Below, in pieces: positions 35,400 to 48,506 of a DNA stretch of 64,000 nt. The stretch covers positions 124,929,810 through 124,993,809 of the forward strand of contig OX422220.1 in NCBI GenBank assembly GCA_949130495.1, in the 5' to 3' direction. The notes below the pieces were generated by a model. It was not told the origin of the DNA, ran no database searches, and was given only the letters and a program-made list of their open reading frames with translations. The DNA comes from Sambucus nigra (Eukaryota; Streptophyta; Magnoliopsida; Dipsacales; Adoxaceae). The first letter of the stretch is position 1. Each line of letters begins with the position of its first letter. The position numbers and the translations under genes were made by a program.

Positions 35400-35560
35400 T
35401 CCCCTGCTGCTATGGGGTTGGTGGAGCCGGTGCTACTGGTGACATCTGACTTTACGGCCCCTGTTGGGCACCCTGCTGTTGGCCTCTACCCATCTACGAG
35501 CACTCCCTCTTAAAGTGTCCTGTCTATCCACAAATAAAGCAGCATCTATGACCGTCCCCC
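35400..35560 (-). pseudogene. gag zinc knuckle and linker of element C, with four in-frame stops
   Basis: On the minus strand the CCHC knuckle CFICG*TGHFKREC is readable near 35503-35545, with TAG in place of a residue that is usually Gln. Three further stops follow in the same Q-rich frame: TAG near 35496, TAA near 35452 and TAG near 35411. The four sites otherwise sit in an undisturbed frame, which is why I use them as evidence for C-to-T decay. Confidence 0.7.
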
Positions 35561-35841
35561 TGTCATTGGCCCTGATGTGGCTGACCCTACTGGTCTCCCC
35601 CATTGTTCTCTTGGCCCTGACGGACCTAAGGAATCTATTGCTGCTCATTTGGTCCTGACTGGCCTTGCCTGAATCCCTGTCCTCCCGGTTGGAATCGACC
35701 AAGCCTAAATTTCTTAGCCTCGTTCCCTTACTGACTGCTAGTATGCTGCTGAGTACCACTTATGTCACCACCAATGACTGCCTTGCCCTGCTGGCTCAGC
35801 TCCCCTACCCTCTTGTTCCCCTTCGTATGGAAGCGATGATC

Positions 35842-36596
35842 CTAACAATATACAAGGGCGGCATTAACGACATCTATATAGGTCACCAACGCCGGATTAC
35901 TAATCAAGTGCTGCCTGATCCTCCAGGTCAGGCCATCCATGAACTTTGACTTCTTTCGCTTCTCGTCGCTAACCTCATTTGGCACAAAGTTTGCCAAACC
36001 GATGAACTCTTCCTCATAATCTTCCACTGAATGGTGACCCTGTATTAACTCGCTGAACTTCTTCCTCATTTCAGCCGCTACCATTGGTGGGAAGTATTTG
36101 TTGTCGAACTGCACCCAGAACTCGGATATGGTAATCAAATCCCTCTCCTCAGTGGTGGTAACTGACTCCCACCACAGTAAGGCTGCCCCCAACAGACGGA
36201 AGGTATCAAGCATCTGTTTCTGTACATCGGTACACTCCAGCATGCACAGATGGCACTAAATATTCTTCTTCCAGTCACAAGCCTCTACTACATCGGTACT
36301 ACCCCGAAACTCGGGTGGGTGACCCTTCTGCAAGGTCTCCCTAACTCGCTGCTAAGACGGTGGCCCCACTAGAGCCTGAAATGCGGGTGCCACTGGAGGT
36401 GGTGCCTAGGGCTCAGGAAAATGGGCTGCCATAGCCCTCACCGTGTCTCAACTGCTTGGTCCACTATCACTAACACCTGAGTAGTGGAGATCTACTTGGG
36501 TAGGGGTGGGGGTGGCGGTACTTGTGGTTCCTGATGAGCCGCCCTGAGCTCATCCCTAGCCTCATCCCTCTTAGCTCTTTGTCTCTTCGGTGGCAT
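35842..36596 (-). pseudogene. gag of element C
   Basis: Minus strand. A start at 36596 (CATATGCCACC context) opens a basic N-terminus (P-P-K-R-Q-R-A-K-R). The core frame 36243-35842 shows A-L-L-W-W-E-S, FWVQFDNKYFPPMVAAEMRKKF and VEDYEEEFIGLANFVP, the standard chromovirus gag domain. A frame change lies between the two parts, near 36250-36400. Capsid role only by family. Confidence 0.8.
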
Positions 36597-36769
36597 ATGA
36601 AAATAGATCAAATCGTATAAGTACACAATTTATAAAAAATCTAATAGTAGAAATACGATATCTCAAAAGCGGAAAGTGAATCAACAGTCCTAATAATAGG
36701 GCTCTATAACAACCGAACGCTAAACTGAAACGTAGTAAGCCGCACTGATCCTAAGGACACTAGAACCTA

Positions 36770-36783
36770 GTGCTTTGATACCA
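36770..36783 (-). promoter_or_regulatory. Primer binding site of element C (tRNA-Met)
   Basis: Minus strand TGGTATCAAAGCAC, four bases inside the LTR edge at 36788, the same spacing as in element B. Confidence 0.85.
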
Positions 36784-36787
36784 TCTG

Positions 36788-37932
36788 TGACACCCCACCT
36801 AATTAACCTCGGGTGATCAGTTCTAAATTAAATTAGAACAGGTTCCTCAATTGGTTAATTCTTAGCATCACTGTCGCCTTTCTAATTACTAACCACCTAA
36901 GTGAGAAAATTAGACTAGTTCCAAGTTTTATCATTCATTAATTTAATGAAATACTTAAGAGGAAACAAAATAATTTAACAATCACAATTAACTGAAATCC
37001 ACCATTCACATCTAAATAACTGACCGAATAAACCATCGGCTGAAATCCAATAAAAGTAAAGACAAGTAATAAATCTCAACAAGTCTGACATAAGTACTAG
37101 ATAAAACAGTGAGCGGCATGCTCAAGTAACCGATAGAAAATTTCTACACTAGAAATGAAAAGATAGAAGCGCCTATCAAACTCTCATAACATCCACATGT
37201 ACTGCAACAACGAATCCCTAGAATGAGTCAAGTCTGGCATCCCTGTGGCTGGACACCTAGAAGGTTTTCAGAGTTTTCATAGAAAGGGTTATTACCCAAA
37301 ACATTTGGAAAACATTTGGCAAATGATTAACTTGCATTAATAAATATGTATGCATGCTCTTTATATTTTAGTTAGTGCCGCACTCTCTTGAGGACCTCCT
37401 CACCCCTCCTCTATCATGCACTATTATCGCCTTAATTAATTTCCCTTGTCATTTATCCCATAACTAGATAACCGATATAACCCCTTGCAACCACCCTACT
37501 CTAACTGAGTATGCCAAAATTATGATTTCTAAGTTAGTGTCAACATTAAATTAATTAATCATTTCCCTTTTTATATTCATATAACTTTCACATCCACTAT
37601 ATAAGATAAAATTCACATCCTGTATTAATTTACCCGTATATAATTATTTAGCTCATTATATACGTATAGTCATATTACAACATTCACACATATGTTGGAA
37701 TAATAATCAATAGTGGATATCCTCCTGAGTAATAACTCACCGGATGTATATTCTCTAAAGTACTATCCCACTAGGTGTATTAACATAACCTAGTCACCCC
37801 AAGTCAGAATTGCTCACTAACTTTGTAAAATAACATAATTATAGGAGGCAGTCATATTCCTTCCCTGAAAGTGAGATGCCCCTCACCCATATAATGGACT
37901 CTATGACCTGGGAGTATACTCTCCCTACTCCT
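36788..37932 (-). repeat. 5' LTR of element C, truncated
   Basis: Matches 29096-30228 of the intact 2.9-kb LTR, then ends in ACTCCT at 37932 with no TG/CA terminus. About 1.75 kb is missing. The next base belongs to element A's 3' LTR. Confidence 0.88.
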
Positions 37933-38831
37933 GAGTAATATCATGGATGTTTGAAATTGTATATGTATCTATTTAACCCCTCTCACTTAATAGCTGATAT
38001 CATGTTCCTTATTGATTCAGGTCACCCCCACACTTTTGTGCAAATATTTATATTATGAGCATCAGTATTAACTAGGAAGTATACTGACGTGTTATCCCAC
38101 GAAGTATTCTGCTTGACCTAATGGTCCCAGATGATTGAGAGACTTAATTACTAATACAAACTTATGAGTGCCTCTTTAATGGTGTGCGTAGCCGGTCACT
38201 TTTTACCAAAGGTTTTAGGTTGATTATTATTTTGTTTTGCTATGGCTTAATTATTTCTATACCCCTTAGTGAACTAGTAAGTATGGAATTATTAGTTCAA
38301 AAATCCCTGACTTTATTTATATTATCCTTAATGAACTGGTAAGCATGGAGTTATTAGTTCAAAGATAACATAATTTTCCTTTTGTAGACCTTATTAAACT
38401 GATAAGTATGGGATTATCAACTTTAATTTTTAGCATCGCAATACACTAAATTCTATACACAACTCAACTCATCTATACATATAGTTGTTATAAAACTGGT
38501 AAAACTTATGTAGCACATTTGTGCTAATTCTTTTTTCCTCCACATGAATCCCCAAAAAAGGATATTATATCTTCCCTTTTAGAGATAGATACCGGTTAGC
38601 TGTTTGTATATGTGACTGTGTGGGCAGAGAATAAGCTAGATTGGAGCAAGGAGTGGTGCTTTTTGAGTATTTTTATTGTCTGTGTTAAAATTATGTAAAT
38701 CACACGTACGGTGATACTAACATATTTACTTTAGTAATGAATAAAGTTTTGTTATTTCGCCTTAACTTTAATTCATTTCTTTATATATATAATCTCTTGT
38801 GCATTCATACAACAAAAAGTAGGGTGTGACA
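37933..38831 (+). repeat. 3' LTR of element A, missing its first bases
   Basis: Aligns by eye with 4520-5424, including the shared start near AGTATCAT and the end GTGTGACA at 38831. About 30 bp of the LTR start, and A's polypurine tract, are missing at the junction with element C. Divergence from the 5' copy is high, marking A as the oldest element of the nest. Confidence 0.8.
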
Positions 38832-41800
38832 GTTGCATGTGTGAACTGAACATTTCATTATTGGACTTTCGATTTGATAAAATCACAAGTATTCTAGAGT
38901 AATATGTTAAAAATAGGGCATTGGGAGTGAAATATCAAACAATAACCAAATATTTCAAAAAGAGGCACGAATACCAAAAGACGAACCACTATAGGTTTTT
39001 TGAACTAAACATGTCCTTATCCGACTCATGATTCAACAATATGACAAGTATACATAGGTTTTAGGACTAAAATGGGGAGATATGGGATATCAAAACAACA
39101 AATGGTCTGGAAAGAGTCATGGACACCTTGAGATGGAACATTGAAACGTGTTTGCAGTAATCATGTCCCTATATGACTTTTCATTTAACAAAATGACAAG
39201 TATAATCATGTTTTCGAACAAAATTGGAGTGTCGGGGGTTAAATATCAAAACAATAGCCAAATTTCCCAGAAAGATGCATGAGCACCTTGAGATCGATCA
39301 TTTTAAATGTGTAGGAACTGACCATGTCTATATTGGACACCCGAGTTTAACAAAATAACAAATATATGCAAGAAATAACTTAAAAATGGGCCATTAGGGT
39401 GAAATAATAAAAAAACAAATGGCCCACAAAAAGGCACGAAGACCCCAGTATGGACCGTTGCAATATGTATAGGTTGACTATGTCCTTATTGAACTTTCAA
39501 TTAAAAAATGACAAGTGTACGAAATTTTTAAGTTAAAATGAGACGTGGGTAAAATATCAAGAAAAAAAAAATGGCCCAGAAAGAGGTGAAAAACCTCGAG
39601 ATTAACCATTGTCCTATGTGTGAACATAACGTGTCCTTACTAGACTCCCAGATTCCAAAATGATGATTATACACAAGTTTTATGTTAAATAAGGGCATTT
39701 GGTAGTGATATATATAAAAACATTAACCAAATTCCCTGGAAAGAAGCATAAACAAATTTAGATGGACAATTGCAACGTGTATGAACTCACCGTACTTATT
39801 TGATCCCAGTGTAACAAAATAACAAGTATATGGGAGTTTTATGTTAAGAATGGGGCATAGGGGGAAATATAAAAAAAATAACCAAATGTTCTTAAAAGAA
39901 ATACACATACCTCAAAACTGACTTTTGCAATGTTTGTGAACAGACCATGTCCTTACTGGGCTCCCGTTTAATCAAAATAATTAGTATATGCAAGTAATAG
40001 GTTAAAATAGGGCGTCGGGATTGAAATATCAAAACAACTGCTAAATAGCATGACAAGAGGCACGGATACTTAGAGGTGAACCATTGCAACTTGTCTCAAT
40101 TGACCTTATCCTTATCAAAAGTTTAAGGTTAAATGGGGACTTAAGGGATATCTAAATAACAAATTTCCTAAAAAGAGACATGGACACCTCAAAATTGACC
40201 ATTGTAACGTGTTTGAACTATTCGTGTCCTAATTTTACCATCGTCTAAACAAAATGAAAAGTATACACATGTTTTTGGTAAAAAATGGGGCATTGGGGAT
40301 GAAATATAAAAACAGTAACCAAATTTCCCGAAAAGACACATGGATGCCTCGAGATGGACCAATATAATACGTGCACACTAACCATGTAGATATTGGACTC
40401 CGAGTTTAAAAATATAATAGATATACGCAAGTAATAGGTGAAAAATGGGGCATAAGGGTGCTATATCTAAATGAAAACTAAATGGACTAAAAATAGGCAA
40501 GGAGATCTCGAGATGGACCATTGCAACATAGTCAACTGATCGTGTACATATCGAACTCCAAATTTACCAAAATGATACGTATATGAATGTTTTATGTTAA
40601 AATGAGATGTGGGAATGACATAAGAAAACAACAATCAAAATGCCCAAAAATAGGCACGAACACCTCGAGATGAAACATTGCAACGTGTATGAACGAACCG
40701 TGTCCTTATTAGAGTCCCGAATTACCAAAATGACAAAAGCACATGTGCTTTAAGTTAAATTTCAGAATTGGGGTGAGATAATAAAAATTCCCTAACGACC
40801 TGAAAAGAGGCACAAACAACTTGAGATTGACATTTATGACGTGTGTGAAGTGTTTGTATCCTTCTTTGACCCCTAGTTTAACAAAATGACAAGCATACAC
40901 AAGTTTTAGGTTAATATAGGGAATTGGGGATAACATATCAAAACAATAACCAAATTTCCATGAAATATGGATGAACGCCTCGAGATGGACCATTATAACA
41001 TGTGTGCACTAATCATGTCCATATTAGACGTTCGGTTTAATAGGCAAACAAGTATATAAAAGTAATAGGTTAAAAATGGGGCATTGGATCTTAATATCAA
41101 AACAACAGATAAATGGAACGAAACGAGGCGTGAATACCTCTAGGTGGACCATTGGAACTTGTTTAAACTAACAGTATCCTTATCGGACTCGTTATTTTAT
41201 AGAATGACATGTATACGCAAGTTTAAGGTTATAATAGAGATTTGGGGGGATATCAAAACCACAAATACCTCGGGAAGAGGAAAGAAGACCTCTACATGGA
41301 CCATAGCAACGTGTTTGAACTAATTGGGTTCTTTTAAATATGACTTAACAAAATGACAAGGGTACGCTTGTTTTAGATTAAAAATAGAGCATTGGAGGTA
41401 AAATATCAAAAGAGCAACCAAATTGACTGAAAAGATGCATGAACGCCTCGAGATGGACCATTTTAATGTGTGTGCACTGACGGTGTCCATATTTTACTCT
41501 TGGTTTAACAAAACAATAAGTATATATAAATATTAGGTTAAAATGGGGCCTTAGGGTGAAATTTCAAAATAGCAACGAAATGGATAAGAAAAATGCATGA
41601 ATACCTCGAGATGCACAACAGAAGTGAACTCATTATGTCCTTATAGAACTCTCGATTTAATAGAATGATACGCATATGGAAGTTTTAGGTTAAAACGATA
41701 CGTGGCGGTGATATATTAAAAGAACAACTGAATTTCCTAGAAACAAGTACGAACACCTCGAGATGAACCATTACAAAGTGTGTGAACGAATCGTGTTTAT

Positions 41801-44800
41801 ATCTAAACTTTGGTTTGACAAAATGGAAACAATATGAAAGTCTTAAGTTAAATTAGGGCATTTGGGGAGAAATATCAAAACAATAACCAAATAGACCCAA
41901 ACTAGGCACGAGCGCATGGAAATGGATATTTACAACATGTGTTAATTATCTTTATCATTATTTGACTCATTGTTTAACAAAATGGCAAGTATGCGCATGT
42001 TTCAGGTTAAATATGGGACGTTGGGGGTATGATATCAAAGAGACAACCAAATTGCTGTGGAAGACTCACGAACACCGTGAGATGGACCATTGAAATATGT
42101 GTACTAACCATGTTCTTTTTTTACCTTCGATTTAAAAAATAACAAATATACGCAAGTAATAGGTTTAGATTGGGCATTTGGAGTGAATTATCAAAACATC
42201 ACCTCAAATGTCTCAAACAGAGGCACAAAGACCTTGAGATGGACCATTAAAACTTGTTCAAACTAGTCATATCCTTATCGGACTCCTGGTTTATCATAAT
42301 GACAAGTATATGCAAGTTTTAGGTTATAATGGGGAGTTAGGTGATATTGAAACAAGAAACAAATGGCCCAAAGAGAGGCATATACACCTCAAGATGGACC
42401 ATTGTAATGTGTTTGAATTAATTGTGTCCTTATAGACTCTCAATTTATAAAAATAATAAGTGAATGTATAATTTAGGTTAAAATGGGCATTAGTAGGAGA
42501 AATGTTTAAAAAACTAGAAAATGGCATAGAAATAAGGTGGAACGCCTCATTATGGGTCGTTACAACATGTGTGGATGAATCGTGTCTTATCAGACTTCCA
42601 GGTCAATAGAATGACAAGTGCACTAAAGTTTTAGGTCAAAATGGGTCAGTGGGTGTGAGATATCAAAACAATAAAAAAAAATTCCTGAAAAGGGCATGAA
42701 GACCTCGAGATGGACCAATACAACATGTGTGAACTGATTTTGTCCTTATTGGACTTTCGATTTAATAAAATGACAACTATATGCAAGTTTTAGTTTAAAA
42801 ATAGGGCGTTGACGGAGAACTCTCAAAATAATAACGAAATGTTCCTAAAAAGGGCACCGATACCTCCAGATGGACTATTATAATGTGTGTGAATTAATCG
42901 TATCCTTCTCGGATTCCCAGTTAACATATTGACAAGTATACCAAAATTTTATGTTAAAATGGGGAATTGGGATGAAATATGAAAGCAGTAACCTAATGCC
43001 CCAGAAGGACGCACAGACACCTCGAGATGGACAATTACCACATGTGTGAACTAACATTGACCTTAATTGAAACCTAATTTAACAAAGGAACAAGTATGCA
43101 AAGTTTTGTGATAAAAATGAGGCATTAGGGGTGAATTATCAAAACATCAATAAAATTTCCTAGAAAGATGAACGAACACCTCGAGATGAACCATTGCAAC
43201 ACATGTGAACTGACCATATCCTTATCAGAATTCTAGTTTAACAAAAAATGGGACTTTGGGGGTGAAATACCAAAAAAACAAACAAATGGCCCCAAAAGAA
43301 TAGTGAAGACCCCAAAATGGATGATTGCAACATATGTCAACTGATAGTATCATTATCGAACTCTCATTTTAACAGAATGACATGTGTATGAAAGTTTTAC
43401 ATTAAAATGGGTCGTTGGGGTGAAATATCAAAAAATAATCAAATATCCTAGAAAAAGGTATGAACACATCGAGCTGGTCAATTAAAATGTGTGTGAATGG
43501 ATCGTACCCTTATTGGACTCACAGTTTAATAAAATGACAACTATACATGAAAGTTTTAAGTTAAAGTAAGACATTGGGTGTGAATTATCAAAACAATAAC
43601 CAAATGGACCGAAAAGTGGCACGGACACCTCGAGATGGAAAACTACAACATGTGTGAACTTCATGGACACTAGAGACACCAAAAATATACAAAAGTTTTA
43701 GTTTAAAAATAGGGCGCTGGGATTGAAATATCAAAACATCAACTAAATTGCCAAAAAAACTACACGAACACCTCGAGATGGATCATCGCAATGTGTGAAC
43801 TGACCGTGCCCTTATCGAACTCTGAGTTAAAAATACAATGATTAAACTCAAGTAATTGGTTAAAAATAAGGTGCTAGGGATGAAAAATAAAAATATCAAC
43901 CAAATGGCGTCGAAAGTGGAGCAAAGACCTCAAGATGGACAACTGAAATATGTGTGAAATAACCTTGTTCTTATTGGACACTTGCCTATTTACAAAACGA
44001 AAAATATATACAAGTTTTATGTTAAAATGGACATTCGTGTGAAATATAAAACAACAAACGAATGACCCAAAATGATGCACAAACACCTCGAGATGAACAA
44101 TTACGACATCTGCCAATTAAATGTATCCTTATTTGACTCCCTATTTAACAAAATGAGAAGTATACACAAGTTTTAGGTTAAAAGGGGGAATCAGGAGGTG
44201 AAATATCAAAATAGCAAGCAAAATGCCCAAAAAGAGGCTTAAACACCTCTATATGGACCATTGCAACATATGTGAACTAACAACATCCTTATTGTGCTGT
44301 CGGTTTAAAAAAATCACAAGTATATGAAATATTTAGGTTAAACATTGGTCATTGGTGGGTGAAATATTACAATAGTAAACAAATGGCACGCTAAAGTGGT
44401 GCGGGCACCTTGAGATGGACCATTGTAATGTGTGTAAAGTGATAGTGTCCTTATCAAACTCTCGATTTTAAAAAAACATTAAGCATATGAAAGTTTTAGG
44501 TTAAAAGGGGGCATAGGGTGAAATGCAATGTGTGCCACCTGACCATGTTCATAGTTGACTCTGACCTTAATAAAATGATAAGTATATACAAGTTTTCGAT
44601 TAAAAATGGGGTGTAATGGAGTGAAATATAAAAACAATAACCAAATTTCTCGATGAAGAAGCACGAAAATCTCGAGATAGACCATTGCAACATGTGTGAA
44701 TGTATCATTTCCTTATCAAACTACTGATTTAAAAAATTGACAATCATATGAACATTTTTAATTAAATTAGGGCATTGGAGGTAAAATATCAATGCAACAA

Positions 44801-46081
44801 CCAAATGGGCCAAAAATAGGCATGGGCAACTCGAGATGGACAATTACGACATGTTTGAACTGACTGTGTCCTCATTGGACTCTTGGTTTACAGAAATCAA
44901 AACTATATGCAAATCTTATGTTAAAAATGGGTTGTTGGGGGTGAAATAATAAAACAGCTACTGAATCGCCCTAAAAGATGCAAGAACACCTCGATATGGG
45001 CAATCTCATTGTTACGTGAACTGACCATATCCATTTCGAACTCCCTATTTAAGAATATAATAAGTACAAGCAAGTAACAGGTTAAAAACAGAGTATCGAG
45101 GTGAAATATAAAAAATATCAACCAAATAGCCCGAAAAGAGGCACCAAAACCTCGAGATGGACCATTCCAATATGAGTGAACTAACCATGTCCTTATCAGG
45201 TTCTTGGTGTTAAAAAATGACAGGTACATGCAAGTTTTAGGTTAAAATGTGGCATTAGGAGATAAATATCAAAACAACAAAGAAATGTCCTAAAAAAGAG
45301 GCTTGAAAAACTAATCGTGTTTTTATTTGACTTTCAGTTTAACAAAATGACAACTATATAACAATAAAATGGCTCAAAAAGAGGTGCACACAACCCTATA
45401 TGGACAATTGTGACACATGAGAACTGACCATATCCTCTTTGGACTCTAGGTTTAAAAAAACAAAATTATACGCAAGTCTTAGGTTAAAAATGGGCCGTCG
45501 GGGGTGAAATTATAAAACACCAATAAAATTGACCGGAAAGATGCACAAACATCTTAAAATGGATCATTTCAAAATTATGTGAATTGACAATGTCCTTGCC
45601 GGACTACCAATTTAAAAATATAACAAGTACACGTAAGTAATAGGTTAAAAATGCGGCGTTAGGGGTGAAATTTCTAATCAACAACCAAATGGCCTAGAAA
45701 GAGATAGTGAGACCACGATATGGACCATTATAATATGTGTGAACTAACCATGTTCTTAGAAAAATCTTAGTTTTAAAGAATGAGAACTATACGGAAGTTT
45801 TTGGTTAAATGGGGCATTGGGTGCGAAATATCAAAACAACAAACAAATGGCCCAAAAAAGGCATGAACAATTGCAACATGTATGAACTAACTGTGTCCTT
45901 ATTTGACTCCCAACTTAGAAAAATGAGAAGTATACATAATTTTTTGGTTAAAAAGAGGCGTCTAAAGGTGAAATATCAAAATAACAAGAAAATGGCACAA
46001 AAAGAGGCTCAAACACCTCTATATGGATCATTGCAACACGTGTCAACTAATTGTGTCCTTATCGGGCTCCCGATTTTAGGA

Positions 46082-46262
46082 TAAATTGTTTATGTCCCTA
46101 GAATGAACACTTAATGAAATGTGGAGGTAAGTTCTGTAAATGGATGATACTATAGGAAGGATTCCTTTTTGGATAATAGATAATGTCACTAGTGTTCTTG
46201 TGATCGGTTTGCTAGGTATTTTCTTTTATAGTTTATATTCGGGATTTGTTTGATCCCTATAA
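46082..46262. mobile_element. Unidentified 180-bp insertion in the satellite
   Basis: Between monomer phrases ending in CCGATTTTAGG and resuming with AAATGTGGCATTAG, about 180 bp share nothing with the monomer. No terminal repeats or coding domain are recognised. It is probably a fragment of another transposable element. Confidence 0.45.
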
Positions 46263-48486
46263 ATGTGGCATTAGAAAGTGAAATATCAAAACAACAACCA
46301 AGTTTCACTATAAAAAGGCTCGGATACCACAATATTGACCATTGCAATGTGTGTGAACTCATCGTGTCCTTATCAGACTCCCGGTTAAACAAAATGACAA
46401 GTATATGCAAGACATTTGTTAAAATGGGGAATTAGGGGTGAAATATCACAAGCAATAAACAAATGGCCTAAAAATATGCACGCAGACTTCGGGATGGACC
46501 ATTATAATATTTCTAAATTGACCATGTCCTTTTCGGACTATTGGTTTTAGGTGTACATAAGTTTTAGGTCAAAATCGAGGTGTTGGGGTTGAAATTTCGA
46601 ACAACAAACAAATGGCCCAAAAGAGGCACAAACACCTTGAGATGGACCATTACAATGTGTGTGAACTGATCGTGTCCTCGTCGAGCTGTTGGTTTAAAAA
46701 AATGGCAAATATATGCAAGTGTTGGGATAAAAATAGTGCATTGACGTGAAATATCAAAACATTAACCAAAGGGTCCGGAAGTCTTAAGTTAAAAATAGTG
46801 CGTTGGGGAGAAATACCAAAAACAACCAAAGTACTCAGAAAGAGGCATGGACACTTAGAGATGGACCATTATAATGACCGTTTACTAACCGTGTCCTTAT
46901 TGGACTCCTATTTTTACAAAATGACAAATTTATGGATGTTTAGGATTAAAATGGGACATTCGGGTGAAATATAAAAATAGCAATCAAGTTTCCATGAAAG
47001 AGGCATGAACACATCGAGATGGACTATTGCAATGTGTGTGAACAAACTGTGTCCTCATCGGACTCCCGACTTAACAAAACGACAGCTATACGTAAGTTTT
47101 AAGTTAAAATGGGGCATTGAGAGGTGAAATATCAAAATAGCAACGAAATTTCTCGAAAAAAGCACGAACACCTCATGATTGAAAATTCAATGTGTGTGAA
47201 CTGACTTTGTCCTCATTTGACTCCTTGTTTAACAAAATGACATGTTTACACAAGTTTTAGGTTAAAATATGGTGTAAGGGGTGAAATATAAAAATAACCC
47301 CCAAATTTCCAAATAAAGAGTCATGGACACCTGGAGATGGACAATTGCAATGTGTGTAAATGGACCATGTCCTTATCGGACTTTCAATTTAACAAAATGG
47401 AAAATATATGCAAGCTTTAATTTAAGCTAGTTCATTGGGATGAAATATCATTACAAAAACCAAAAGGACTAGAAAGAGGCATAACCAACTCAAGAAGGAC
47501 AATTGCGACATGTTTGAACTGACCATCTCCTCATTGGACTCTCGGTTTAACAAAATAAAAAATATACGCAAGTATTAGGTAAAACATGGGGTGTTAGGGT
47601 GAATAATAAAATAACAACTGAATTGTCCAAAAGACATACGAACACCTCGATATGGACAGTTCTGACATTTTATGAATTGATTATGTCCTTTTCAAAATCC
47701 CAATTAAAAAATATAACAACTATATGCAAGTAATAGGTAAAAAATGGGGCGTTTCGGGGTGAAATATAAAAAATAGCAACCAAATGGCCCAGAAATAGGC
47801 ACAAAGGCCTCGATATGGACCATTTCAACATGTGTAAACTGACTATGTCCTTGTTGGACTCTTGGTTTTATAAAATGATAAGTATACGCAAGTTTTAGTT
47901 TAAAATGGGGAATTGGGAGTGAAATATCAAAATAACAAGAAAATGTCCGGAAAAGAGGCACAGACAAAGAGATGAACAATTGTAACATTTATGAAATAAC
48001 CATGTCCTTGTTTGACTCATAGTTTAACAAAATGAGAAGTATGCAAAAGTTTTACATTAAATTGGGGCATCGTGAGGTGAAATATCAAATAACAATAAAA
48101 TGGCTAGAAATGAAGCTCAAAACACCTCGATGTGGACCATTACCATGTGTGAACTAATTGTGACCTTATTAGATCTTTGGTTTAACAAAATCACAAGTAT
48201 AAGAAAGTTTTGGTAAAAATGGACAATTGGGAGATGAAATATCAAAAAACCAACCAAATGACATGATAAAGATTCATAAACTCCACGATATGGACAAATG
48301 TAATGTGTGTGAACTGATCATTTCCTAATCGAACTCCAAGCTTAAGAAAAATGACATGTATATGAATGTTTTAGGTTAAAATGGGGAGTTGGTGTGAAAT
48401 ATCAAAACAATAACCAAACTGCCCGGAAAGAAGCAAGAACAACTTGATATAGACCATGTCCCGTAAATAGAAACCAAATGGGGCAC

Positions 48487-48506
48487 GGGGGGGGGGGGGG
48501 GGGGGG
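48487..48506. repeat. Run of 20 G within the satellite
   Basis: An uninterrupted G run, flanked on both sides by AAATAGAAACCAAATG (48465-48480 and again near 48510-48526). The monomer order is broken here. It could be a slippage product or a sequencing or assembly artefact. Confidence 0.8.

Larger units (their letters stand above)
29096..37932 (-). mobile_element. Element C: Del/Tekay-type chromovirus, minus strand, 5' LTR truncated
   Basis: A Ty3/gypsy chromovirus with a complete 2.9-kb 3' LTR (left), a polypurine tract, integrase with chromodomain, RNase H, RT, protease, zinc knuckle, gag, a tRNA-Met primer site and only the first 1.1 kb of the right LTR. Its pol is better preserved than B's: RT, RNase H and the integrase core share one frame from 34693 to 32954, broken mainly by stops at positions where glutamine is expected. 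The right LTR ends abruptly at 37932 against A's 3' LTR, so no target duplication survives. Confidence 0.9.

Noticed and set aside
35464..35949. Plus-strand open frames opposite the gag of element C
   Set aside because: Complement of the gag and zinc-knuckle coding strand; hydrophobic by reverse-complement bias.
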